Shown here: positions 1-6,641 of the stretch, piece after piece
How positions within the stretch are numbered: position 1 is the stretch's first letter
Layout: each line of letters opens with the position of its first letter
DNA from: an uncultured Balneolaceae bacterium
GTDB lineage: Bacteria > Bacteroidota > Rhodothermia > Balneolales > Balneolaceae
Direction of reading: 5' to 3'
NCBI GenBank assembly: GCA_938003885.1
Contig: CALKWT010000151.1
Location: 1-8,594, forward strand
Length of the DNA: 8,594 nucleotides
Made by a program: the position numbers and the translations under genes
Notes under the pieces: generated by a model
What the model was told of the DNA's origin: nothing
The model's database searches: none
Seen by the model: the letters and a program-made list of their open reading frames with translations, nothing else

Positions 1-1
1 A

Positions 2-1123
2 GAAGGTGTTCAGCTCACCGCTTCCTCACAGTTTACCCATCCCGGCATTCTAAATCACACCTTCCATCTGGATCAGGCCCGGCAAGACAGCAGCAGCCAA
101 AGGGTGCGGGCTTACAATCAAATTGTATATGCAATTGACAATCTGTTGCCCTATCCTTCATCGTTTCCCTCCACCGTCTGGGTACGTACTCCGCCTCATC
201 CCCCTACGCCATCGGAGTCGCAGATGTGGAGTGATGCTCTTCTGGCTTACGCCTACGCACTGAAATGGACGAGGAGCGGATCAGGGGAGGATGCCCGGCG
301 CGCCATCCATATTCTGGACGGCTGGGCGGATAGTTTTGAACGGATCCGGGGTTGTAGCGAACAGGAATCCGGGAACGGATGTCCGGGAGTGGCGACGGAC
401 GGGCTACAGCGACGGTTGCAGGCCGCCTGGGTGGCTCCCAATTTCGCAGCTGCTGCAGAGATCATCCGTCATTATGAAGCGGACGGTAAAGAAGCCGGGT
501 GGGGGGCGAGTAACATCAGAAAGTTTGAGCGGTTTCTGGAGGACCTGCAGGTGAACTATATCGAGACGCTGGTGCAGGGAATCCATCGGGGTGGAACGGG
601 CTGGTCCGAAAATAACTGGGGAGCATCGGGGCTTTGGGCAAAAATGTCGGTGGCCATCTTTCTGAACCGTGTCTCCTGGTACAACGATGCGGTGGCCCGG
701 TCGCGACACATGATCTATAACGCGATAGATGGCTCGGGCGAAGTGAATGAGTGTGAAAGATCCAACTTTCGGGACTGCTTGCACCCGCAGATGACATTAA
801 CAGCACTCACTTTCGCTGCAGAAACCTCTGCGAACCAGGGAGATGCCTCTCTCTATTATGCCTATTCTGAGCGCCTGATAAAAGGGTGGGACTGGGTCGG
901 CCGTGCCTTTCAGGGAACCGTCCGTTGCAAAAACAGAGAATTTCGATGTGGCAGCGATCAGCAGATCATGCCCGGCGTTGAAGTGATCCATCACCATTAC
1001 GGCCAGATCGGAACCCCCTCTGCCAGAATCGGAAGTCTTAAGGAGCAGCAGGCTCCTTATGGGGTGGTCACGCGGCAGTTTATAGGGTTTACCAGTTATA
1101 CTCACCCGGAAGCCGGGAACTGA
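2..1123 (+). CDS. Alginate-lyase-like polysaccharide lyase (5' partial)
   Basis: The reading frame is open from the first full codon of the window, so the N-terminus (probably a signal peptide) lies upstream; the GTG at 104 is an internal codon, not the start. Counting from base 2, an N-terminal segment THPGILNHTFHLDQAR (from about residue 12) resembles the entry to alginate lyase family (PF05426) domains. The core follows: QMWSDALLAYAYALKW near residue 75, NNWGASGLWAKM at 204-215, GSGEVNECER near 245 and RDCLHPQ at 257-263. Then come LIKGWDWVGRAF, the cluster HHHY at 330-333 and a closing GFTSYTH, the usual end region of this fold. Members are mostly secreted or periplasmic and cleave uronate-containing polysaccharides by beta-elimination; N204/N205, R257, H261 and H330-Y333 are candidate active-site positions by inference. 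The substrate cannot be read from sequence, and alginate is only the family name. The ending is questionable (see the tail at 1124-1355). Confidence 0.8.
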   Translation, partial: EGVQLTASSQFTHPGILNHTFHLDQARQDSSSQRVRAYNQIVYAIDNLLPYPSSFPSTVWVRTPPHPPTPSESQMWSDALLAYAYALKWTRSGSGEDARRAIHILDGWADSFERIRGCSEQESGNGCPGVATDGLQRRLQAAWVAPNFAAAAEIIRHYEADGKEAGWGASNIRKFERFLEDLQVNYIETLVQGIHRGGTGWSENNWGASGLWAKMSVAIFLNRVSWYNDAVARSRHMIYNAIDGSGEVNECERSNFRDCLHPQMTLTALTFAAETSANQGDASLYYAYSERLIKGWDWVGRAFQGTVRCKNREFRCGSDQQIMPGVEVIHHHYGQIGTPSARIGSLKEQQAPYGVVTRQFIGFTSYTHPEAGN

Positions 1124-1355
1124 CCTGGAAACGAACAATGCGGGGGAAGTTCTTCTTTATGGACCGCTGCGTGATATATATTTTAACACTTCGAAAGGGA
1201 ATAGTATCTTGCGGGAGCTGAAATCCTGCGAGGAGAAGGTCCCCTTCCGGCAGCAGGTGCGACCGGCCGGATGCCATCATACAAGCGACGGACATCTGAC
1301 AGAAGAGTACGACGTACAGAGGTGTTATCTTCTTGCAGATCGGAACAACTGGTGA
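1124..1355 (+). pseudogene. Possible frame-shifted C-terminal tail of the lyase gene
   Basis: After the lyase stop (TGA 1121-1123) the next frame is open from 1086 to a TGA at 1353-1355. It encodes about 75 protein-like residues after the lyase stop, for example LETNNAGEVLLYGPLRDIYF near the start and CYLLADRNNW at the end. It has no ATG and its only GTG lies late, at about 1257, so it is unlikely to be an independent gene. The simplest reading is that it was once, or still is, a continuation of the lyase in a shifted frame, with the shift somewhere between 1086 and 1123. Against this, lyases of this family often end soon after the motif seen just before the TGA, so the stop may be genuine and the tail chance or a remnant of another gene. 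I do not recognise a domain in it. From 1356 to 1439 I see only an AT-rich leader for the next gene, with no terminator. Confidence 0.35.
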
Positions 1356-1439
1356 GCAGGTAGTCTCATTATTTCGTTACGGTTTCATTTATTTTCCTAC
1401 ATTCCTTCTCGTCCTATTTACAGATAGATTGTGAGCCCT

Positions 1440-3155
1440 ATGTTTCGATATGTTATAGTTGCCTTGCTGGCAGTGAGTATTTCCGGATTGATCAATCAGG
1501 CAGAAGCGCAGCAGTTTGATACCTCCGGGATGATCCGGAATGTCATGGAAATTTCGGATGTGGGCAGGGTTTGTACACTCGATCCCACCGAAAGAAATGC
1601 CAACTTCTCCATTCTGCCCGATCCTGAATTGCGTTACAGAATGAAACAATCAGCCTCATCCTCGTTCCGGGTGGAATATAATATAACCGGAGATAACGCT
1701 TGTGGAGCCACCAGCTGGCCAGATGAAGCAAGGCATGCATTTGAATACGCCCTGGATATCTGGGCTGCACATCTAAGTTCTCCGGTACCGATTGTTATCG
1801 AAGCGTTCTGGTCGGAACTCGAAGAGAATACGTTGGGCAGTGCAGGATCTGTTTTGGGGGTGCAGCTAACCAATCGAGGAGAACCAGACACCTGGTACAC
1901 AACCGCCCAGGCATCGGCCTTGATGGAGCAGGATGTGCTGGCGATTATCGAGGGAGACCACGATATCCGTGTAAACATCAACTGCTCGTTTAATGACTGG
2001 TATTTTGGGACAGATGGCAATCCCCCCTTCGGTAAGATAGATTTTGTTACCGTTGTTCTTCATGAAATCGGTCACGGCATCGGTTTTTCGGGCACACTTT
2101 CAGCTCTCCCCGGGGAAGAAGAGGATGAGTTCCTGGAGATCGCCAGATGGGGTTTGAGCTACGAGGAGACCCCCTACCCCTATATTTATGACCGGTTTGC
2201 AGAGGATGGCAACGGGAATTCCATTATTGATCCCTCCAGCTATGATAATCCGTCGGAGGGCCTCTATGACGCATTAACCGGCCAGAAAGGCGGCATCTTT
2301 TTTGACGGGGAAGATGGCCTTTCTACCATAGTAGGAATGGGATTTCATGAAATCCCCCTCTACACTCCCCGGGAATTTCGTCAGGGCTCCAGCTATTCTC
2401 ACCTGGATCAGGTGACCTTTACAGATACACCCAATGCATTGATGCGCCCGTTTATGGATCGCTCCCTGGCCGTCCACTCGCCGGGGCCGCTCTTTTGCGG
2501 GATGCTTAGCGACATGGGGTGGCCGCTGGGCGGGGGCTGTCTCGGTTTCCTGGCCGTCGATGCCATTGTTTCAGTGGATGCAGAAGAGATCGACTTTGGG
2601 GTGACCAATGTCAATGAAACAGTAGATCGTATCCTGACCCTGAGCAACGATGCGAGTGCGAGTGAAACCCTGACGGGCACGTTGGCACTTGAGCATGATG
2701 ATTTCAGGCTGGCCGGTAATTCCTCTTTTTCACTGGCGCCGGGGGAATCAACCACGATCAGAATTCGCTACACGCCAAACAACATCACAAAGCACTCCAC
2801 TGAACTGTCCATCTATCACAACGGGAATAATCTGCCTACACCGCTGGTTTTACCCGTTACAGGCGAAGCGCTGCGGGCAGATGCGATTGTGCAGCTGGAT
2901 CAGAGCAAGCCCAATCCTACCATTGGAAGCTCTGGAACTGCAACCATACCGTTTGCCATCTCCGAAGATTCAGACGTGCGGATTGACCTCTATTCGGTGG
3001 ATGGCCGTCTGGTCAGAAGCCTGGTCAATGAACGTAGAAATTCCGGACGTTATGAAGTTGACGTAGATATGAGCGGCCTTGCAGGCGGAATCTATATCTA
3101 TCGGGTGATCATCAACAATGTGGTCGAATCAGGGAAAATGATGCACGTGAGGTGA
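1440..3155 (+). CDS. Secreted zinc-metalloprotease-like protein with T9SS sorting domain
   Basis: The ATG at 1440 gives 571 residues and a compact signal peptide (MFRYVIVALLAVSISGLINQ, probable cleavage after AEA at about residue 24). An in-frame GTG at 1431 would add only MSP; neither start has a clear ribosome binding site. The catalytic candidate is HEIGHGIGFSG at 208-218: two zinc histidines (H208, H212) and the general base E209, as in zincins. The metzincin third ligand position (218) is glycine. Family-like blocks follow: a DGNGN loop at 256-260, SHLD with H321, NALM with M335, HSPGP with H346 and MLSDMGWPL from 355. Residues about 380-478 form a beta-sandwich like choice-of-anchor D/ASH domains (FGVTNVNETVDRILTLSN, then SLAPGESTTIRIRYTP). 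Residues about 488-571 (KPNPT ... GGIYIYRVIINN ... GKMMHVR) look like a T9SS type A sorting domain, implying export and surface attachment or release. Substrate unknown. The fold and export route are fairly sure; activity is inferred. Confidence 0.82.
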   Translation: MFRYVIVALLAVSISGLINQAEAQQFDTSGMIRNVMEISDVGRVCTLDPTERNANFSILPDPELRYRMKQSASSSFRVEYNITGDNACGATSWPDEARHAFEYALDIWAAHLSSPVPIVIEAFWSELEENTLGSAGSVLGVQLTNRGEPDTWYTTAQASALMEQDVLAIIEGDHDIRVNINCSFNDWYFGTDGNPPFGKIDFVTVVLHEIGHGIGFSGTLSALPGEEEDEFLEIARWGLSYEETPYPYIYDRFAEDGNGNSIIDPSSYDNPSEGLYDALTGQKGGIFFDGEDGLSTIVGMGFHEIPLYTPREFRQGSSYSHLDQVTFTDTPNALMRPFMDRSLAVHSPGPLFCGMLSDMGWPLGGGCLGFLAVDAIVSVDAEEIDFGVTNVNETVDRILTLSNDASASETLTGTLALEHDDFRLAGNSSFSLAPGESTTIRIRYTPNNITKHSTELSIYHNGNNLPTPLVLPVTGEALRADAIVQLDQSKPNPTIGSSGTATIPFAISEDSDVRIDLYSVDGRLVRSLVNERRNSGRYEVDVDMSGLAGGIYIYRVIINNVVESGKMMHVR

Positions 3156-3176
3156 TCGGGAGCCCATACACCGCTC

Positions 3177-4307
3177 CTACGGACGGATCCTGATATCCAC
3201 TTTTTGTGGCTGGCCTCCTCCATCATGCAAGATGGAGAGGGACTGCTGAGCCCTGTTTGCGATCTCCTTGAAGACGATGGCAGCATCGGAGGCCGGGTCC
3301 AGAGCTGTAACCGGGGTTCCTTCATCACTGGTTTTCCGGACCACCTCTCTCAGCGGAACTTCTCCCAGAAACGGTACTTCCAGTGTTTTAGCGAGCTTTC
3401 TTGCACCGTGCTTGCCAAAGATGTAATATTTTTTTTCCGGCATATCTTCCGGCACGAAGTACGCCATATTCTCGACAATCCCCAAGACCGGTACATTCAC
3501 CTTGCTGAACATGGCGACTCCTTTTCGGGCATCATCCAGTGCAACGGTTTGAGGTGTGGAAATGACAATCGCCCCCGTCAGTGGAACGGTTTGTACAATG
3601 GTCAGCTGAATATCTCCGGTTCCGGGAGGCAGATCCAGAATGAGGTAGTCCAGTTCTCCCCATTCCACTTCCTGCATAAACTGTTTGATAGCGCTGGTCA
3701 CCATCGGACCGCGCCAGATCATCGCCTGATCCTTGTCAATCAGAAAGCCCATGGAAACCAGGTGCACCCCATGTTTCTCAATAGGAACCAATTTCTTTCG
3801 TGTTGTGATGTTTGGCCTCTCTGTAACACCAAACATGGTAGGGACACTGGGCCCATAGATATCCGTATCGAGCAGGCCCACTTTTGCACCTGTCTGTGCC
3901 ATGGCGACAGCCAGATTTGCAGCCACCGTAGACTTACCGACTCCTCCTTTTCCGGATGAGACCGCGATTACATGCTTCACCCCGGGCAAAACGGGTTCGG
4001 GAGGCGCCTGCTGAGGCTGGGCCTGATCCGGTGAACCCTCAAGTTCGCGCTGGAGTGAGATGTTGATTCCTACAGTGATGTCCGCCACAATATCGGGATC
4101 CACAAACTTTTTAAGCGCCCGGGTACTCTCTTCTATAAGCTGGTTGGAGAGCCGGTCATCTTTTCGGGGGAGTTCCAGAGTGAAGGAGACATACTTCTCC
4201 TGAATAATGAGATCCTGAACCAAATTAAGCGTGATCAGGTCTTTACCATACTGTGGATGGACAACCTGGGTTAATGCGCTTTTAATTTGTTCTTTATGTA
4301 TAGCCAT
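3177..4307 (-). CDS. mrp: Mrp/NBP35/ApbC-family iron-sulfur cluster carrier ATPase
   Basis: A 376-residue cytoplasmic P-loop ATPase that in studied relatives holds and transfers Fe-S clusters to apoproteins. Residues about 1-90 form a MIP18/DUF59 domain, followed by a proline/glutamine linker (about 92-108). The ATPase domain has the deviant Walker A GKGGVGKST at 119-127 (signature K120), DTDIYGPSVPTMFG at 147-160 and LDLPPGTGD at 224-232. ENMAYF at 279-284 is where most Mrp proteins carry a CxxC pair that bridges a cluster across the dimer; here the loop reads VPEDMPEKKYYIFG and has no cysteine. The whole protein has none. From memory, Bacteroidota homologues also show a cysteine-free loop of this kind, so this is probably lineage-typical rather than damage. 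The gene converges on the protease gene across 21 bases and diverges from gcvT. The ATG at 4305-4307 gives the usual N-terminus; there is no clear Shine-Dalgarno. Confidence 0.96.
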   Translation of the reverse strand: MAIHKEQIKSALTQVVHPQYGKDLITLNLVQDLIIQEKYVSFTLELPRKDDRLSNQLIEESTRALKKFVDPDIVADITVGINISLQRELEGSPDQAQPQQAPPEPVLPGVKHVIAVSSGKGGVGKSTVAANLAVAMAQTGAKVGLLDTDIYGPSVPTMFGVTERPNITTRKKLVPIEKHGVHLVSMGFLIDKDQAMIWRGPMVTSAIKQFMQEVEWGELDYLILDLPPGTGDIQLTIVQTVPLTGAIVISTPQTVALDDARKGVAMFSKVNVPVLGIVENMAYFVPEDMPEKKYYIFGKHGARKLAKTLEVPFLGEVPLREVVRKTSDEGTPVTALDPASDAAIVFKEIANRAQQSLSILHDGGGQPQKVDIRIRP

Positions 4308-4580
4308 GGAATGATTTATCGGTTTGTCAGTCTGAAAATGTGAATGCTCCTCTTCAGGATAAAAAACTGATGTGAATATTATGTATATAAATGAAGATTA
4401 TTTTGCAGCTCCCTTTTCTTCATGGCAGCCCTGAACCCTTAAATTTATCGCACGGGTTCCTATCCTGCAATCGACTACAGCTGCAGGGGCCGGCCGGGAA
4501 TGCCAGTCAAAACAGGCGACTTACCCTTAAGATAGGCAGAATGCACGGGAACCTGAACCGGTAATAAATAACTGCAGAAG

Positions 4581-4614
4581 TTTTGTAATAAGTGGGTAAG
4601 TTTGATTAACTTTA
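4581..4614 (+). promoter_or_regulatory. Candidate Bacteroidota-type promoter for gcvT-comB-ftsK
   Basis: TTTTG at 4581-4585 is followed after 21 bases by TAACTTTA at 4607-4614. This matches the Bacteroidota -33 TTG / -7 TAnnTTTG pattern with one mismatch in the downstream element. Transcription would begin near 4620, giving a leader of about 180 bases before the gcvT ATG. A short motif in AT-rich DNA can arise by chance, so this is a candidate only. Confidence 0.4.
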
Positions 4615-4792
4615 CGGTCCTTGTTAACGAAGGAAAACAATTTTTATGAACTGGCTCTGAGGCGCGGCCAGGCCAGAACAGTGCCCTGAAATCACACCGT
4701 ATTTGCAAGAAAAAGCGCACGTAAAAGCAGCTACAGATCATCAGACGTATAGATCGGAAAACAATCCGGTAATACTTAAAAAAACATGTGGT

Positions 4793-4797
4793 AGGAG
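4793..4797 (+). promoter_or_regulatory. AGGAG ribosome binding site of gcvT, short spacing
   Basis: AGGAG lies only 2 bases before the ATG at 4800. It is the clearest Shine-Dalgarno-like sequence among the genes here. It argues for ATG 4800 over the in-frame GTG at 4788, which would place the motif inside the coding region. The spacing is shorter than usual, so its strength is uncertain. Confidence 0.45.
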
Positions 4798-4799
4798 AT

Positions 4800-5894
4800 A
4801 TGTCGAAGAGAACCCCTTTTTATGACAGGCATACAGAACTAAAAGCCCGGATGGTAGATTTTGCCGGGTATGAAATGCCCATGCAGTACGCTGGCATTCG
4901 TCAGGAGCATCAGGCTGTACGGGAGCGAGCCGGTTTGTTTGATGTTTCTCACATGGGAGAGTTTTTTGTGACAGGCCCGGAGGCGCTGAACCTGCTGAAC
5001 AAAGTGATGGTCAGTGACCTGTCGAAGCTGGAAGTCGGGAAGGCAAAATATACTGCGATGTGTTATGAAGATGGGGGGATCATCGACGATCTGCTTGTTT
5101 ACAGAGTGGCGGATCAGGAGTATATGCTGGTGGTAAATGCCGCCAACAGCAAGAAGGATCTGGAGTGGCTGGAGCAGCAAAACAGCATGAATGCGGGCCT
5201 TGAAGATCGGTCAGACAGATACGCACTGCTTGCGATTCAAGGCCCTGAGTCGGTTCAGATTCTCCAGAAGCTGACCGATACCGATCTGTCGGAGATTCCC
5301 TTCTACAGCTTTAAAACCGGAAACGTTGCAGGCCAGGAGATGATCCTGTCGGCTACCGGTTATACTGGGGAAAAAGGGTTCGAACTCTATATCGATCTGT
5401 CGAAGGCTGATCCTCTTGTGGTTTGGGATACGCTTATGGAGACGGGGGAAGGGCTGGGCCTGGAGGCTGCCGGACTTGGGGCCAGAGATACGCTCCGGCT
5501 GGAAATGGGGTATGTCCTCTACGGGAACGATATAAGTAAAGAGACCACCCCTGTTGAAGCCAAAATGGGATGGCTGATTGATTGGGATAAGAAACATTTC
5601 ATCGGAATGGATGTTCTCAAAGAGCAGAAAGAAGCGGGGCCCGGGAGAAAGCTGATCGGATTTGTAGTAGAAGAGGCTAGAAGTGTTCCAAGGGCAGGTT
5701 ATAAAATAACAGATGATCAGGGGGCTGAAATTGGTGTCGTAACCAGCGGTACGCAATCCATCTCGATAGGGAAAGGTATCGGCATGGGTTATATTTCGGC
5801 GGGAAAACTATCGGAGAATGGAAAAATTTATATTAATATCAGAAATAAGAAGGCGGCCGCTACTGTGGTAAACCCCCCTTTTTATAAAAAATAG
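4800..5894 (+). CDS. gcvT: Aminomethyltransferase, glycine cleavage system T protein
   Basis: This cytoplasmic enzyme takes the aminomethyl group from lipoylated H protein, transfers the carbon to tetrahydrofolate to give 5,10-methylene-THF and releases ammonia (EC 2.1.2.10). The ATG at 4800 gives 364 residues, the usual family length, and a typical start (SKRTPFYDRHTELKARMVDF then AGYEMPMQY). Other family blocks: LFDVSHMGEF at 47-55; GGIIDDLLVYR at 92-102, which carries the catalytic aspartate region (D96/D97); AIQGPES; ATGYTGEKGFELY at 185-197; GARDTLRLEMGY at 227-238; and SVPRAGY at 295-301 with GVVTSGTQS in the C-terminal barrel. No H or P protein gene is in the window. The stop codon TAG directly touches the ATG of comB, which suggests co-transcription and coupled translation. 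The GTG at 4788 is a less likely start. Confidence 0.97.
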   Translation: MSKRTPFYDRHTELKARMVDFAGYEMPMQYAGIRQEHQAVRERAGLFDVSHMGEFFVTGPEALNLLNKVMVSDLSKLEVGKAKYTAMCYEDGGIIDDLLVYRVADQEYMLVVNAANSKKDLEWLEQQNSMNAGLEDRSDRYALLAIQGPESVQILQKLTDTDLSEIPFYSFKTGNVAGQEMILSATGYTGEKGFELYIDLSKADPLVVWDTLMETGEGLGLEAAGLGARDTLRLEMGYVLYGNDISKETTPVEAKMGWLIDWDKKHFIGMDVLKEQKEAGPGRKLIGFVVEEARSVPRAGYKITDDQGAEIGVVTSGTQSISIGKGIGMGYISAGKLSENGKIYINIRNKKAAATVVNPPFYKK

Positions 5895-6641
5895 ATGATA
5901 AATATGGCTGTTAATAAACCTTTGGATGTATTTTACTCTGCTCAATCCTTTCAGGAAGAGGAACTGAGAAACAAGTCGGTGGTCATTATTGATGTGTTGA
6001 GAGCTTCATCCACAATTGTAACTGCGCTGAATAACGGTGCCAAGTCGATCATTCCGGTGGCAGATATGGGGGAGGCAAGTAAGATTGCACAGAATGTGGA
6101 TTCTGAAAATTACCTGCTCTGTGGCGAGAAGGATGGGGTACAGATCGATGGTTACGACCTGGGGAACTCCCCGCTCGACTACAAACCTGAAGTGGTGGGC
6201 GGAAAAAGATTGATCTTTAATACAACCAACGGTACCAAGGCAATTAAGAAATCGGGAGGTGCATTTCGTACCTGTATCGCATCTTTCCTGAATGTGTCTG
6301 CCGTAGTGAACGTTTTAAAAGAGGAAGAGAAAGAGATTGTTCTGGTTTGTGCCGGATGGAAAGGGCGCCTCGCCTTTGAAGATATCCTACTCGCCGGAAA
6401 GATTATCCACATGCTGAACGGCGGGACGCTGTCTGACGATGCAACAGATGGGGCCCGGGTTGCGTTTGGCCTGTACGAAATCTATGGAAATGATATTCCC
6501 AAAGTGATTCATATGTCGAATCACGCAACCAGGTTAAAAAACATTGCCGGAACCGATGATTTAGATTATTGCAGCCAGGTTGATATCATAGATATAGTCC
6601 CCAGGCTGAAAGAGGGGATGATAACCCTTGACAATGGCTAA
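5895..6641 (+). CDS. comB: 2-phosphosulfolactate phosphatase family protein (ComB)
   Basis: A 248-residue member of the ComB family, a Mg-dependent phosphatase that in methanogens converts 2-phosphosulfolactate to 3-sulfolactate on the way to coenzyme M (EC 3.1.3.71). Family blocks visible: VVIIDVLRASSTIVTAL at 29-45, LCGEKDGVQIDGYDLGNSP at 75-93, FNTTNGTKAI at 108-117, CAGWKGRLAFEDILLAGKII at 152-171, DDATDGARVAF at 181-191, and a closing segment with HATRLKN and DYCSQVDI. It is full length and appears intact. The start ATG 5895 directly follows the gcvT stop; ATG 5904 (MAVNKPLDVF) is an equally possible start. The 3' end overlaps ftsK by 8 bases. In a non-methanogen the substrate is unsure: sulfolactate production or another phosphoester are both possible. 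No comA or comC partner is visible here. Codons look more AT-rich towards the 5' end than in neighbouring genes. Confidence 0.92.
   Translation: MINMAVNKPLDVFYSAQSFQEEELRNKSVVIIDVLRASSTIVTALNNGAKSIIPVADMGEASKIAQNVDSENYLLCGEKDGVQIDGYDLGNSPLDYKPEVVGGKRLIFNTTNGTKAIKKSGGAFRTCIASFLNVSAVVNVLKEEEKEIVLVCAGWKGRLAFEDILLAGKIIHMLNGGTLSDDATDGARVAFGLYEIYGNDIPKVIHMSNHATRLKNIAGTDDLDYCSQVDIIDIVPRLKEGMITLDNG

Larger units (their letters stand above)
4308..4799. other. Divergent intergenic region between mrp and gcvT
   Basis: About 490 bases with no convincing gene. Features seen: an AT-rich block around 4361-4405 that could hold the mrp promoter on the - strand (no clear consensus); the GC-rich palindrome GGCCGGCC at 4488-4495 next to overlapping CAGCTG/CTGCAG; a Bacteroidota-like promoter candidate at 4581-4614 pointing to gcvT; and a GC-rich inverted repeat CTGGC (4651-4655) with two alternative partners GCCAG (4667-4671 and 4672-4676). 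I see no riboswitch consensus (a glycine riboswitch was specifically looked for because of gcvT), no tRNA and no T-tract terminator. The size is generous for this otherwise compact window. Confidence 0.6.

Noticed and set aside
3158..3178. Inverted repeat GGAGC / GCTCC with a 9-base loop between the converging protease and mrp genes, as a possible two-way terminator.
   Set aside because: Only 5 good base pairs, no T-tract on either strand, and one arm runs into the mrp stop codon; too weak to call.
4488..4497. GGCCGGCC / CCGGCCGG palindrome considered as an operator or recombination site.
   Set aside because: Single short GC palindrome with no second copy or flanking structure.
4391..4564. 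A 57-codon + strand ORF (begins MKIILQLPFLHG) in the mrp-gcvT gap.
   Set aside because: No ribosome binding site, composition not protein-like after the first residues, and no recognisable domain; likely chance.
4475..4741. An 88-codon - strand ORF (begins MICSCFYVRFFLQ) in the same gap.
   Set aside because: Odd composition, overlaps the candidate promoter for gcvT, no ribosome binding site and no recognisable family.
4621..4799. Glycine riboswitch upstream of gcvT.
   Set aside because: No aptamer core or tandem arrangement can be recognised in the leader.
5211..5756. A 181-codon - strand open frame opposite gcvT.
   Set aside because: Lies wholly inside the conserved gcvT coding region on the other strand; no recognisable domain.
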